A stretch of 64,000 nucleotides of DNA. It comes from Synechocystis sp. LKSZ1 (lineage in GTDB: Bacteria > Cyanobacteriota > Cyanobacteriia > Cyanobacteriales > Microcystaceae). Below are positions 1 through 9,210 of this stretch, one piece after another. The number at the start of each line of letters is the position of its first letter. Positions within the stretch are counted from its first letter, which is position 1. The notes under the pieces are model-generated. The model had not been told where the DNA came from and ran no database searches. It saw only the letters and a program-made list of their open reading frames with translations. The stretch is from NCBI RefSeq assembly GCF_040436315.1, contig NZ_AP031572.1:2790001-2854000 (forward strand), written 5' to 3'. The translations under genes and the position numbers were made by a program.

Positions 1-161
1 TCGTAGTGGCTCATTGTCCAGGGAATCAGGGCCTGGGGGGCCAGGGTCGAATAGACCACCGGCAAGGGATGGGGGGTAAACACCGGGCCCGGATAGGGAG
101 CAGAGGCTAAAGTCGGGGCACGTTCGGCGGTAGAAAAGGAGGGGAAAGGAGACAACTGCAT
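1..161 (-). CDS. N-terminal fragment of an unrecognised protein
   Basis: An open frame runs from an ATG at 161 leftwards off the window edge, giving 53 codons without a stop. The protein begins MQLSPFPSFSTAERAPT and continues with a Pro/Thr-rich stretch ending LPVVYSTLAPQALIPW. The last part faintly resembles the N terminus of cyanobacterial aminoglycoside-phosphotransferase-like kinases (a pattern of the type FPVxYSxLSxxAL), but this is from memory and the kinase core lies outside the window. It is divergent from the solute-binding protein gene at 578. Confidence 0.45.
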   Translation of the reverse strand, partial: MQLSPFPSFSTAERAPTLASAPYPGPVFTPHPLPVVYSTLAPQALIPWTMSHY

Positions 162-577
162 AGTTTCAGATATTTTGGCCGTAACGGGGACAGGACTGTT
201 CTCACTTTTTACCCTGGGTTTAAGCCTGAAAAAAGTGAATTTGGATACGAATAAAAAAGTCTATTAAATGGGCAAACAATAATAATACAAAATTAATACA
301 AGACAGAAGAATTACGCTCGAGCAAGCCCCATCTCTCCTCACCCATTGGCCTCACAGGTGGCGGCCAGTGATCCTTTGAAAGGAAGGGCCTAGGGGGGAG
401 ACCTGTCTGACCTTTCCAATTGACTTCTCAATTTAAAAGCCTGGCAACCTTGGCTCAGTATTCTCGGTTACACTTGCGCTTAAAATTTACAAATTGTAGG
501 ATTGCTGGGGAGCAATGCTTCTATCCTGGGGCAATCATCCCGTTACAAATATTTGCGATTTGCTGATTCCTTGAAAA
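162..577. other. 416-bp divergent intergenic region
   Basis: No gene is seen. The stretch 240-300 is A/T-rich, unlike the surrounding DNA, and probably carries promoters for the two divergent genes. An inverted repeat TCACTTTTT (202-210) / AAAAAAGTGA (229-238) could form a 9-bp hairpin. A TTGACT hexamer lies at about 420 but I cannot pair it convincingly with a -10 box. Confidence 0.5.
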
Positions 578-2311
578 ATGCCCCTAAAATTTTTGGTTTG
601 GCCCCTCCCTAGGCAACCCTTAAGCATCCCAGTCATCTATAGTTTGTTGCTTGGATTAGTGGCCTGTACCCCAGCTCCCCAAACACCGCCGCCTCCGAGT
701 ACAACCCTTAAACTGCTGTCTTGGCAGGCCCCAACTATTCTCAACCCCCACCTTTCCGCTGGCTTCAAGGATGCCGAGGCCAGTCGCATTAGCCTAGAAC
801 CCTTAGCCAGTTTTGATGCAGAAGGCAAACTTGTCCCGTTTTTAGCAGCAGAAATCCCAACCCTCGACAACGGGGGCCTGGCCAAGGATGGCCGCTCAGT
901 AGTTTGGAAATTGAAAAAAAATATTCGTTGGTCTGATGGAACCCCTTTTACCGCTCAGGATGTGGTCTTTACCTACCAATTCATTACCAATCCCCAAGTA
1001 GGAGCCACCAGCCTCGGCAATTACGAAACCGTTCAGCGGGTGGTGGCCCTGGATGGCCATACAGTTCAGGTGTTCTTCAAGGAAGCCAATGCGGCTTGGT
1101 TTCTTCCCTTTGTTGGCGGAGAGGGGATGATTCTCCCTCGCCATGCCTACCAGGCTTACCCTGGCGATAAGGCCCGTCAGGCCCCAGCTAACCTCTTGCC
1201 TATCGGTACTGGCCCCTATCGCGTGACTCAGTTTAAACCAGGGGACGTGGTTCTCTACGAAGCGAATCCCTACTTTCGAGAAGCGAAGACCCTGGCCTTT
1301 CAGGGCCTGGAACTCAAAGGAGGCGGTGATGCCGTCTCGGCCGCCCGGGCGGTGCTTCAAACCGGCGATGCGGATTTTGCCTTTAATCTTCAGGTGGAAG
1401 GGCCCTTGCTAGATGATTTGCAACGGCAGGGTAAGGGTCAAGTCGTTAGCCATTTAGGGAGTTTAGGGGAACGCATTATCTTTAATTTCACCAATCCTCG
1501 TCCTGCCTCCGGCCCTGCTTCTAATTTCCCCAATCCCCATCCTTTCCTGCAGGATCCCAAGGTAAGGGAAGCGTTGACTTTGGCCATCGACCGGGACACC
1601 ATTGCCAAACAACTTTATGGGATAACGGGGAGTGTGGCGACGAATTTGCTATTAGCCCCAGCAGAATATGTGTCTCACCAGACGCGGTATCACTTTGACC
1701 TCGACCGGGCAGCGGCCCTACTGGAGCAAGCGGGTTGGCGAGATAGCAACGGCAATGGCACTCGGGATAAGCAGGGGGTCGAACTCCAGTTAGTCTTCCA
1801 AACCAGTGTCAATCCCCTGCGCCAGAAAACCCAACAGGTAATCAAACAGGGCCTACAGGCCATTGGGGTAGGGGTTGAACTCAAGGCCGTTGACCCTAGT
1901 GTGATGTTTTCCAGTGACCCGGCCAATCCTGATACCCTGGAGCGTTTTTCCGCCGATTTGCTAATGTTTACTACCGGCAATACCAATCCCGACCCGAGCA
2001 AATACCTACAGACTTTTACCTGTGGCACGATTCCCCAGGCGAAAAATAACTGGGTTGGCGACAATTTCGGGCGCTACTGTAATCCCGAATACGACCGGCT
2101 TTGGCAACAGGCCAGCCAGGAACGGAATTTACCCCAACGTCAACAACGTTTTATTCGACTTAACGATCTCCTAGTCAATAACTTTGTTGCTGTCCCCCTG
2201 GTGCATCGGGCCGATGTGGTGGCAGTGAGTCGGCAACTCCAGGGGGTGGCGCTGACCCCCTGGGATCGGAATACTTGGAATATTAAAGACTGGCGGCGAC
2301 CCCAACCATGA
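578..2311 (+). CDS. ABC transporter substrate-binding lipoprotein, family 5 (peptide/nickel type)
   Basis: 577 aa, the usual size for DppA/OppA-type solute-binding proteins. The N terminus is a lipoprotein signal: hydrophobic stretch followed by lipobox LVAC with Cys30 as the lipidation site. The body has the family-5 features: WSDGTPFTAQDVVFTYQF near residue 125, a segment of the form DPKVREALTLAIDRD, and a C-terminal region with a YNPEYD-like motif (RYCNPEYDRLW). It should bind oligopeptides or a similar ligand in the periplasm for an ABC importer. No permease is adjacent; a DppB-type permease starts at 63738 but is 60 kb away. The stop overlaps the next ATG by 4 bases (ATGA), so the two are probably translationally coupled. 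The ligand is unknown. Confidence 0.9.
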   Translation: MPLKFLVWPLPRQPLSIPVIYSLLLGLVACTPAPQTPPPPSTTLKLLSWQAPTILNPHLSAGFKDAEASRISLEPLASFDAEGKLVPFLAAEIPTLDNGGLAKDGRSVVWKLKKNIRWSDGTPFTAQDVVFTYQFITNPQVGATSLGNYETVQRVVALDGHTVQVFFKEANAAWFLPFVGGEGMILPRHAYQAYPGDKARQAPANLLPIGTGPYRVTQFKPGDVVLYEANPYFREAKTLAFQGLELKGGGDAVSAARAVLQTGDADFAFNLQVEGPLLDDLQRQGKGQVVSHLGSLGERIIFNFTNPRPASGPASNFPNPHPFLQDPKVREALTLAIDRDTIAKQLYGITGSVATNLLLAPAEYVSHQTRYHFDLDRAAALLEQAGWRDSNGNGTRDKQGVELQLVFQTSVNPLRQKTQQVIKQGLQAIGVGVELKAVDPSVMFSSDPANPDTLERFSADLLMFTTGNTNPDPSKYLQTFTCGTIPQAKNNWVGDNFGRYCNPEYDRLWQQASQERNLPQRQQRFIRLNDLLVNNFVAVPLVHRADVVAVSRQLQGVALTPWDRNTWNIKDWRRPQP

Positions 2312-3609
2312 TCCGTTTTCCCTCCCTACCCCGTTGGTTTTGGCCTTTAGGTGGCCTGATCGCCTGTTTGCTAACGCTGGGAATGCTCTGGCCCAAAGCC
2401 CCGATGGCAATCCCGGCCCCCGTCGTGGTTTCTATTCTGATGCCCGCGGTGGAAGTGGTGGAATGGCAACCCATCGTGGCGGCGTTTAACCGAGAACATC
2501 GGGATATTCAGTTGGCTATGCTGGAGGGCCCGACATCTACGGATCAACTGGAGAGTTTATACACGACTTCTTTTCTTTTGGGGGATTCTCCCTACGACTT
2601 GGTGGACTTGGACATTAGCTGGTTGCCCAAGTTTGCGGCGGCAGGTTGGTTGTTGGACATTTCTGAGCGTCTTTCGCCAACGGAACAAGCCGCTTTTCTC
2701 TCCCCTGATCTGGAAGGGGGTCGCTTTCAGCATCAGCTCTATCGTCTACCCACCTACACCGGCGCGGGCCTGCTCTACTATCGTCGGGACTTGTTAGAAC
2801 AAGCCGGTTTAGAACCGCCCCAGACCTTTACTGACCTAATGGCGACAGCCAAAATACTGCAAAACCAGGGCCAGGTGGAATGGGGCTATCTGTGGCAGGG
2901 AAAACAGTACGAGGGCCTCTCGGCCATGTTTGTCGAAGTGCTGGCCGGTTTTGGCGGCTATTGGGTCAATCCAGACACCCTAGCCGTAGGCCTAGACCAA
3001 CCGGCGGCCATCCAGGCCGTCGAATTTTTGCGCCAGACGATCACCAGCGGTATTTCTCCCCCAGGGGTTACCACCTACGCCGAAGAGGACACCCGCCGTC
3101 TCTTTCAAGCGGGCAAGGCCCTATTCCTGCGCAATTGGCCCTACGTTTATCCCCTAGCGAATACTGCTGATTCTCCGATTCAGGGTAAATTTGCTATCCA
3201 ACCAATGGTACACCAACCGGGCCTGGCCCCTGGGGCCTGTCAGGGGGGTTGGGGCCTGGGCATTGCGCGGGGAACGCGTCATCCTGAAGCGGCCTGGGAA
3301 GTCTTGCGCTACCTGACTAGTGAGACTGTCCAAAAACAATTTAGTTTGGCCACGGGTAAAATGCCGACCCGTAAGGCCCTCTACCAAGACCCCGAAATTC
3401 TGGCCCAGTTTCCCTATTTTGCCGATCTGTATCCAGTCATTGAAACCGCAGTTCTGCGGCCCCCAATTACTCAGTACGCCCAGGCCTCGGACATTTTGCA
3501 ACGCTACCTCAGCGCCGCTCTTACCGGCCGACTGACGCCGCAGGAAGCAATGCACCAGGCCAGCCAAGAAACCCGCCGACTATTAGGGCGAGTTTCCGAG
3601 AATGTTTGA
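2308..3609 (+). CDS. ABC transporter substrate-binding protein, family 1 (sugar type)
   Basis: 433 aa. The N terminus has one hydrophobic segment (about residues 9-28) that includes LIAC, which fits a lipobox with Cys20, so a lipoprotein is likely. The rest reads as a family-1 extracellular solute-binding protein: YDLVDLDISWLPKFAAAGWL, an aromatic hinge around LPTYTGAGLLYYRRDLLEQAG, and LFLRNWPYVYPLA. Related cyanobacterial proteins bind sugars or compatible solutes (the glucosylglycerol binding protein GgtB is one), but the ligand cannot be read from sequence. It overlaps the family-5 binding protein gene by 4 bases; a tandem of two binding proteins from different families without any permease or ATPase is unusual. 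Confidence 0.85.
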   Translation: MIRFPSLPRWFWPLGGLIACLLTLGMLWPKAPMAIPAPVVVSILMPAVEVVEWQPIVAAFNREHRDIQLAMLEGPTSTDQLESLYTTSFLLGDSPYDLVDLDISWLPKFAAAGWLLDISERLSPTEQAAFLSPDLEGGRFQHQLYRLPTYTGAGLLYYRRDLLEQAGLEPPQTFTDLMATAKILQNQGQVEWGYLWQGKQYEGLSAMFVEVLAGFGGYWVNPDTLAVGLDQPAAIQAVEFLRQTITSGISPPGVTTYAEEDTRRLFQAGKALFLRNWPYVYPLANTADSPIQGKFAIQPMVHQPGLAPGACQGGWGLGIARGTRHPEAAWEVLRYLTSETVQKQFSLATGKMPTRKALYQDPEILAQFPYFADLYPVIETAVLRPPITQYAQASDILQRYLSAALTGRLTPQEAMHQASQETRRLLGRVSENV

Positions 3610-3650
3610 ACCGCCAGCAGCCTAGCGGGGTCGTATTGAGCGAAAGCAAC

Positions 3651-4772
3651 CTAAATGCCAGCAGGCGCGAAGGATTTTTGCAGACATTGCACAATAGAGG
3701 CCTTTTCTAGTAGACCGACCACTTCACCGCTGTCTTGAACGACAATCAGTTGGGCCATTTTAGTTTGTTCCAATTGCTGAGCGGCCTCAAAGAGAGAACG
3801 ATGGGCCTTGACCTGGGGCAGGGCCTCTGGAGAAGCCATTACCGCTTGGAGGGTAATCTGGGGCCAATCGGATGTCGGGATTGTTTTAAGCGCTTCCACC
3901 GCTAGGGTTCCCACCAGTTGGCCCTGGGCATCGGTGACCAAAAATTGTCGCCAGGGAGTTTGGCCGATCACATAGGTATTGACAAAATCCCGCAGGGTTA
4001 AGCTTTGTTCAACCACCGGACTGTTGGCAATTACGGCATCCTGGGCTGTATAGGCCGCCATGGCCTCTTTTAACTGGGCCTGACGGGCAGAGGCTCCGGC
4101 ATTCTGGAGTAGAAAAACCCCCACGAGCACCGTCCAAAAATCTCCCACGGGCAGGAGGCGCAAAATACCCAGACCACCGATGGTCACAGCCAGCCAACCT
4201 ACAACTTGCCCGGCACGACTGGCCCACAAGAGTCCTTGGTTTTGATTGCCTGTCCATTTCCAGACCAGAGCCTTGAGAATATTGCCGCCGTCCAGGGGCA
4301 GACCCGGAATCAGATTAAACAGGGCCAGGGCCAAATTAATGGCGGCCAGGAGGGAAATAATGGCTTGAAATGGTAGAGGCAGAGTCAGATTGGCCCCGAT
4401 GACCGCCAATAGGCCAAAGAGAATCAAACTGACGAGGGGGCCTGCGATAGCCACCGCAAAAGCTTCTAAAGGAGTTTCGGATTCCTTTTCTAAATTGGCC
4501 AGGCCACCGAAGAGGAAAAGGGTAATGGATTTCACTTCAATGCCCTGGGCGATAGCCAAAAGACTATGGCCCAATTCATGGGCAACGACCGAAGCAAAGA
4601 GGAGAAGCGCCGTCGCCAACCCCAGACCCCAGGGAGCAATCCCTGTTAACTGAGGAAAGAGGGATAATTGTTGGCCGTAGGTGAGGGTGACGAGGCCCAA
4701 CACCAAAAACCAAGAAGGATTGACAAAGAAGGGAATCCCAAATAGGGAACCGAGGCGCAGATTATTATTCAT
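3651..4772 (-). CDS. Site-2 protease family (M50) membrane metalloprotease with CBS domains
   Basis: 373 aa intramembrane metalloprotease. The zinc motif HELGH is at residues 65-69 inside a membrane segment, and the second motif (NLIPGLPLDGG, Asp161) supplies the third ligand. Several further membrane segments follow, up to about residue 225. The C-terminal part (about 240-370) is a CBS pair, which usually senses adenine nucleotides. The arrangement is that of the S2P subgroup with C-terminal CBS domains, likely cleaving membrane-bound regulators. It is convergent with the solute-binding protein gene that ends at 3609. Confidence 0.9.
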   Translation of the reverse strand: MNNNLRLGSLFGIPFFVNPSWFLVLGLVTLTYGQQLSLFPQLTGIAPWGLGLATALLLFASVVAHELGHSLLAIAQGIEVKSITLFLFGGLANLEKESETPLEAFAVAIAGPLVSLILFGLLAVIGANLTLPLPFQAIISLLAAINLALALFNLIPGLPLDGGNILKALVWKWTGNQNQGLLWASRAGQVVGWLAVTIGGLGILRLLPVGDFWTVLVGVFLLQNAGASARQAQLKEAMAAYTAQDAVIANSPVVEQSLTLRDFVNTYVIGQTPWRQFLVTDAQGQLVGTLAVEALKTIPTSDWPQITLQAVMASPEALPQVKAHRSLFEAAQQLEQTKMAQLIVVQDSGEVVGLLEKASIVQCLQKSFAPAGI

Positions 4773-4903
4773 GCTGGGCTCTCCGGGGTGAGGAGTAATC
4801 TGCTTAAATTGTAACGAAATGTAAAGCTAGCTTAAAATTAACCGGTGGTGTAAATACCGCCCTGGTAATTCGGTTATCGTCCCTTCTCGTTAACAATTCG
4901 GTC

Positions 4904-5101
4904 TTAGTCGTAGTAGTCGTTGCTTTGAACATCACCAATGGAGGCTTCGTCTTGGTTAATGCAATCAGGGCTTTTGGCAAAGTTACAAACCCTTGCCCAG
5001 AGACGGGCCCGCGTTCCCGCCGGTCCGGCAGAAAACACGACTTTGGCCCCATTCTCGATGGTGACTCCACAAACTGGACAGACTTCAACGCGGTTGCTCA
5101 T
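4904..5101 (-). CDS. Small cysteine-rich (zinc-ribbon-like) protein
   Basis: 65 aa. Four cysteines are arranged as two pairs: Cys8/Cys11 (CPVC) and Cys39/Cys47, which suggests one bound zinc. The tail is acidic (QSNDYYD). Starts at ATG 5101. I believe similar short proteins are annotated as hypothetical in other cyanobacteria, but no function is known to me. A longer frame overlapping on the same strand (to 4804) and one on the opposite strand (4925-5269) look less natural than this one. Confidence 0.6.
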   Translation of the reverse strand: MSNRVEVCPVCGVTIENGAKVVFSAGPAGTRARLWARVCNFAKSPDCINQDEASIGDVQSNDYYD

Positions 5102-5173
5102 GAGTATTTATTCCTAGCGTATTGTCCCGCCAAGATACGGGTTTTTAGGGGAGGAAACCGTCATCACCACTAC

Positions 5174-5205
5174 AAAAAAATCTCTTTCACCGGAGTGAAG
5201 GAGAT
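5174..5205 (-). terminator. Intrinsic terminator of the secreted-protein gene
   Basis: On the minus strand, an 11-bp stem (ATCTCCTTCAC / GTGAAAGAGAT, one G-T pair) with a 4-base loop is followed by seven T residues. It sits about 95 bases downstream of the stop of the gene ending at 5300. Confidence 0.8.
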
Positions 5206-5299
5206 GGGGCTTTTGGGTTGGGATGCAGTCGCTAACGGGAAACGCTTAGCTTTTGGAAGTAAACGTTAACGGTGTATAACCATCAGCCGGATGAGCGCT

Positions 5300-6121
5300 C
5301 TACCAATAGTTGGTATTGCGGCCATAGTTGTAATTGTAGTCGCCGGAATAACTCACGGAATTGCCATTCACACTCAGGGGAGATTGAAGCGTGAGGGTCA
5401 GGTCTCGGCTGGGATTAATGGTCATTACCTCTACGGTGCCGCCCCCCAGAATACCAGCAGTTGGCAGGCCCCAACCAGCCAAGGCCCCAACCGCTGCACC
5501 ACCTAATACTTCCAGAGCATTGATGTGTCGGTCACCGGTGGTTCCAGCGATAATCGTGGCGGTGCCAGCACCCGCAAGGGTGCCTTTGATAATGTCTCCC
5601 GCGGTGGCCCCCTGATTTTGACTCGTAAAGCCGACTAATTCCTGGGAAACCGCATTGATTCTGACTTCTTGGCCATTGGGGAGAGTAACGGCCTGGCCTA
5701 CAAAAATAATTCCTTGATTGGTAGGTTGCAATTGCCCCGTGATAGTACTACCGGCGGGAATAACAATGGCCCCATTGCTTTGACGGAGATTGACAGCGGT
5801 TTTCAGGCTAAGGGTACGGGTCTCACCGCGACGAATCTGTAGGGTTTCACCTTCGGGATAAACGACAGGAATAGCGGTTCCCGCGGGGACAACGCCATTA
5901 TTGAAGGATTGGCTGATGGTGTAGCGATTAGGGAAAGTGTTAACGCTTGGCCGGGGGAGATTGGCATTACCTGGACGAAATAGGGGCTTGGCAGAAACGG
6001 ATAGAGGGGTACTGACCAGTGCCCCCATGAGTACAGTGATAGTGGCTAGGGATAAGATTTTTTGGGGGGATTTGCCTAGCCCCTGGGGTTGACCGAAAGG
6101 TTGGGAGTGAAAGCCTAACAT
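5300..6121 (-). CDS. Secreted conserved protein of unknown function
   Basis: 273 aa. A long positively charged N-region is followed by a hydrophobic segment (about residues 22-42) ending in VSAKP, a Sec signal peptide with cleavage near Ala45. The middle has beta-rich text with VVPAGTAIPV, VIPAGSTITGQL and LPNGQEVRI, reminiscent of TrbI/VirB10-like beta-barrel domains. It then has a glycine-rich, possibly membrane-associated part (GTLAGAGTATIIAGTTGDR) and a Tyr/Asn-rich tail ending YNYGRNTNYW. An envelope or periplasmic role is likely; no specific function can be given. Its own terminator lies at 5174-5205. Confidence 0.75.
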   Translation of the reverse strand: MLGFHSQPFGQPQGLGKSPQKILSLATITVLMGALVSTPLSVSAKPLFRPGNANLPRPSVNTFPNRYTISQSFNNGVVPAGTAIPVVYPEGETLQIRRGETRTLSLKTAVNLRQSNGAIVIPAGSTITGQLQPTNQGIIFVGQAVTLPNGQEVRINAVSQELVGFTSQNQGATAGDIIKGTLAGAGTATIIAGTTGDRHINALEVLGGAAVGALAGWGLPTAGILGGGTVEVMTINPSRDLTLTLQSPLSVNGNSVSYSGDYNYNYGRNTNYW

Positions 6122-6360
6122 AGTGATGATCCTCGCCTAGAACGTCAAGCGGGAGGGAATTTCGTCCTCCGCTATCTTTAAGTTAGAGAGCCCAGAGGGG
6201 AATGTCAGTCCCCTAGCACATAGAAGCTAGGCGTCAGATTAGTCTGTTGTTTCCGGCCTAATGTGGAAAAAAAGGGAGTCCCCTGGGACAATTCTGGGGA
6301 GTGACCAAGCAAGCTATAGTGATCTTTGGAAAATTTGCTCTTTGAGGTGGAACGGACACA

Positions 6361-7242
6361 ATGGCCATTATTTGGGAATTGGATTTTTATTCACGGCCGC
6401 TGAGGGACGAGGAGCAAAAAAAAGTGTGGGAAGTCCTGATCTGTGAGGCGCCCCAGACCGTCAGCCAAGATCCAGCCACCCTCTTTCGCTACAGCCAAGT
6501 TTGTCCCAGTAGTACCGTCAATTCCCTCTGGTTAAAACAGGCCATTGAAGCGGCCATAGCGGAATCAGGCCAGCGTCCCCAGAAAATTCGCTTCTTTCGT
6601 CGCCCAATGAACAATATGATTAGCAAAGCCTGTGAAGAGGCTGGTGTGACCGGGGTGGCCAGCCGACATACCTATGCCCTCCAGCTATGGCTTCAAGAAC
6701 GTTACCAGCAATTTTACCCCCAACAACCTGGCTACGAGGCCAGTCTGGCCCAGGGGGCCTCGGTGCAATACCCAGAACTGAATACAGCCCCTCTCCCCGA
6801 TGCCGTGCGGGGTGACCGGGGTGACCAATGGGCCTTGGTGAGCTTAGAGGCCGCCGCCTTTGAAGATATGGAAGACTGGGAAGTTGGGTTCGGAGAAGCC
6901 TTTTCTCTTAAGGCCCTGGGCCTGGCCCCAGAAACTCGCATACCGGGTTTAATCCTTTTTTCCCCACGGGCCCTGCCCCTGGCCGGTTGGTTATCGGGCC
7001 TGGAACTGGGCTACCTGAAATTCCAAGAAAAACCGCTACCGTTAATGCGTTTAGAAACCGGGGTGAGCGATAGTTGGAGTCTGGTGAATTTAACCAATGC
7101 CGCCACCGTCGCCGAGGCCAAGGGTTTTGAGCAGGCCAAAGCCGAAGCTCAACAAGTTCACTTTTTAGCAATTCAGAGCGACCCTAACAGTGAGACCTTT
7201 GCCGGTTTTTGGCTCCTCCGGGAGATGGGGGAATCGGTCTAA
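6361..7242 (+). CDS. Tab2/Atab2-family RNA-binding protein
   Basis: 293 aa, matching the Tab2/Atab2 (DUF1092) family. It opens with IIWELDFYSRPLRDEEQKKVWE, contains RFFRRPMNNMISKACEEAGV around residue 80 and ends in GFWLLREM, all typical of this family. In Chlamydomonas and Arabidopsis, Tab2/ATAB2 binds psaB mRNA and promotes photosystem I (and II) subunit translation; the cyanobacterial homologue is presumed to act similarly, but its target is not known to me. Monocistronic by appearance, with a 239-bp upstream gap. Confidence 0.85.
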   Translation: MAIIWELDFYSRPLRDEEQKKVWEVLICEAPQTVSQDPATLFRYSQVCPSSTVNSLWLKQAIEAAIAESGQRPQKIRFFRRPMNNMISKACEEAGVTGVASRHTYALQLWLQERYQQFYPQQPGYEASLAQGASVQYPELNTAPLPDAVRGDRGDQWALVSLEAAAFEDMEDWEVGFGEAFSLKALGLAPETRIPGLILFSPRALPLAGWLSGLELGYLKFQEKPLPLMRLETGVSDSWSLVNLTNAATVAEAKGFEQAKAEAQQVHFLAIQSDPNSETFAGFWLLREMGESV

Positions 7243-7282
7243 TCAATAATACCAATTCTGCAAATGAAGGCTGTAGATGATT

Positions 7283-7314
7283 ACCCCTCCCCTTGCTCAG
7301 GGGACAGTGGGGTT
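7283..7314. other. Nested GC-rich hairpin between Tab2 and the BchE-type gene
   Basis: ACCCC and CCCC arms pair with GGGG and GGGGT across a 7-base loop, with an asymmetric bulge. No T-run follows on the plus strand, so it is not a textbook terminator. It may still end Tab2 transcripts. Confidence 0.35.
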
Positions 7315-7437
7315 AGTTGTGCAATCAAGCTCCAGCGACTTGGGATAAGATTTAAGGCGGCTTTGTCAATAGGTTCTAATCTCAAGCCTTTCAGCGCAAT
7401 CTATAATCACTGATAGCACTCTAAATTACTTAAAATA

Positions 7438-8997
7438 ATGCGGATACTTATTGTAAATCCACCGCACCCAGCCATTGGTAGCCGCATCCCCCAGGAACAA
7501 CTGCCACCTTTGGGGCTCTTAAGTATCGGTGGTCCATTGTTAGATGCTGGACATGATGTTACTCTCCTTGATGCTGAATTTGGGCCACTGGCAGAAGATG
7601 AAATCGTAGAACAAGTTTGCATTCATGATCCACAGTTACTTCTGATTGGTCACTCTGGTTCAACGTCTGCGCACCCAATCGTTTGTAAACTGACTCTTCA
7701 CCTTCGTATAGCATTACCGAACTTGATCATGGTTTATGGTGGTGTCTTTCCGACATACCATTTTCGTGACATCCTGGTTCAAGAACCCCAGATTGATTTT
7801 ATTGTTAGAGGCGAAGGTGAAGCCACGGTTCCAAAACTGATAGCGGCTCTTGAGAGCAACAGCGATCTGGGTAGCGTAGAAGGTATTGCCTTCCGCCGTG
7901 ATGGGCAAATCATTGAAACGCCGCCTGCTCCGATGATTCAAGACCTTGACGCCTATCGTGTCGGCTGGGAACTCGTAGATTTAAAGCGATATAGCTATTA
8001 TGGCGGCAAGCAAGCCGTTGTTATTCAGTTTTCTCGAGGCTGTCCACACCTTTGCAACTATTGCGGACAAAGGGGTTTTTGGGCGCGTTGGCGGCATCGT
8101 AATCCCAGGAAGTTTGCCCAAGAAATCGCCTGGCTCCATCGAACGCATGGTGTACAACTATTTAACTTGGCTGATGAAAATCCAACGGTCAACAAAACAA
8201 TTTGGCGAGAGCTTTGTGAAGCCATCATTGCCGAAAATATATCAATAACAATTATTGGCTCGACCCGAGCAGACGATATTGTGCGTGATGCTGATATCCT
8301 ACACCTTTACCGCAAGGCAGGCATCGAACGATTTCTGTTAGGAATGGAGAATACTGATGAAGCGACACTCAAACATATACGAAAAGGCAGTAAAGCAAGT
8401 ACCGATCGTGAAGCTATTCAATTACTGAGACAGCATAATATTCTCTCCCTTGCGACTTGGGTAACTGATTTTGAGGAGGTTAGAGACCATGATTTTATCC
8501 GAGCGCTAAGACAGTTACTCTATTACGACCCCGATCAAATTATGTCGTTGTATGTCACCCCTCATCGTTGGACTGGTTTTTATCGCATGGCATCTGAAAG
8601 GCGCGTTATCCAACTCGATCAAAGTAAGTGGGATTATAAGCACCAAGTTTTAGAGACGCCACACATGCCCCCATGGCGGATTTTTCTGTGGGTAAAGTTC
8701 ATTGAAATTCTGTTGCAGACTCGACCTAAAGCACTATGGCGCTCATTTCTCCAACCAGATAGGGCTTCGCGGCATGGGATGTATTGGTTCACCCTGATGG
8801 GACGTCGTGTTGTAGTACATGAGTTGATTAATTTCTTCTTTCACGATCGCCGAGTGAAAAAGGGCCCAACACTCCAGCAATTTTGGGGAATGCCCCAAGA
8901 GCACCAAGAGATTCCTTTGAGCATGGCTCGTGAACAGTTCAAACTGACGAACCCTGTCGAGCCATCTACGGCAGGAGACAGCGCAACGGTTATGTAG
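7438..8997 (+). CDS. B12-binding-domain radical SAM protein, BchE type
   Basis: 519 aa. The N-terminal B12-binding-like domain starts MRILIVNPPHPAIGSR and includes LLGHSGS-like text (IGHSGSTSAHP); the radical SAM motif CxxxCxxC is Cys202, Cys206, Cys209. The opening PPHPAIGSRIPxEQLPPLGLLSIGGP strongly recalls the anaerobic Mg-protoporphyrin IX monomethyl ester cyclase BchE, which closes ring E of (bacterio)chlorophyll without oxygen. Cyanobacteria mainly use the O2-dependent AcsF enzyme, so this would be an auxiliary or differently specialised enzyme. The DNA is more A/T-rich and much poorer in GGCC than its neighbours, which suggests acquisition. No pigment genes are adjacent. Confidence 0.78.
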   Translation: MRILIVNPPHPAIGSRIPQEQLPPLGLLSIGGPLLDAGHDVTLLDAEFGPLAEDEIVEQVCIHDPQLLLIGHSGSTSAHPIVCKLTLHLRIALPNLIMVYGGVFPTYHFRDILVQEPQIDFIVRGEGEATVPKLIAALESNSDLGSVEGIAFRRDGQIIETPPAPMIQDLDAYRVGWELVDLKRYSYYGGKQAVVIQFSRGCPHLCNYCGQRGFWARWRHRNPRKFAQEIAWLHRTHGVQLFNLADENPTVNKTIWRELCEAIIAENISITIIGSTRADDIVRDADILHLYRKAGIERFLLGMENTDEATLKHIRKGSKASTDREAIQLLRQHNILSLATWVTDFEEVRDHDFIRALRQLLYYDPDQIMSLYVTPHRWTGFYRMASERRVIQLDQSKWDYKHQVLETPHMPPWRIFLWVKFIEILLQTRPKALWRSFLQPDRASRHGMYWFTLMGRRVVVHELINFFFHDRRVKKGPTLQQFWGMPQEHQEIPLSMAREQFKLTNPVEPSTAGDSATVM

Positions 8998-9210
8998 TGC
9001 AAGTTGATTAGCAATAGTGAAGGAACGCGACGGATAAACTTCACTTTGCTTTATATCCTTCGTGTTTAGGAATACCCGGCCAAGAGATGGCAGGGTACGA
9101 AGATGGGCCTGGATTCCTCGCCGCCCGCAAGGCTCGATGGCTTTCCAAATCCTGAACTTGGCCCCCATAATAAGAATTAGTAATGTAAATTTTTTTTAAG
9201 AGACCCTCCC

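Noticed and set aside
4925-5269. 114-aa open frame on the plus strand
   Set aside because: Antisense to the small zinc-ribbon gene, no recognised family, and its second half lies over a terminator hairpin.
7243-7437. Integration site or repeats flanking the BchE-type gene
   Set aside because: I compared the left and right flanks and saw no matching direct or inverted repeats.
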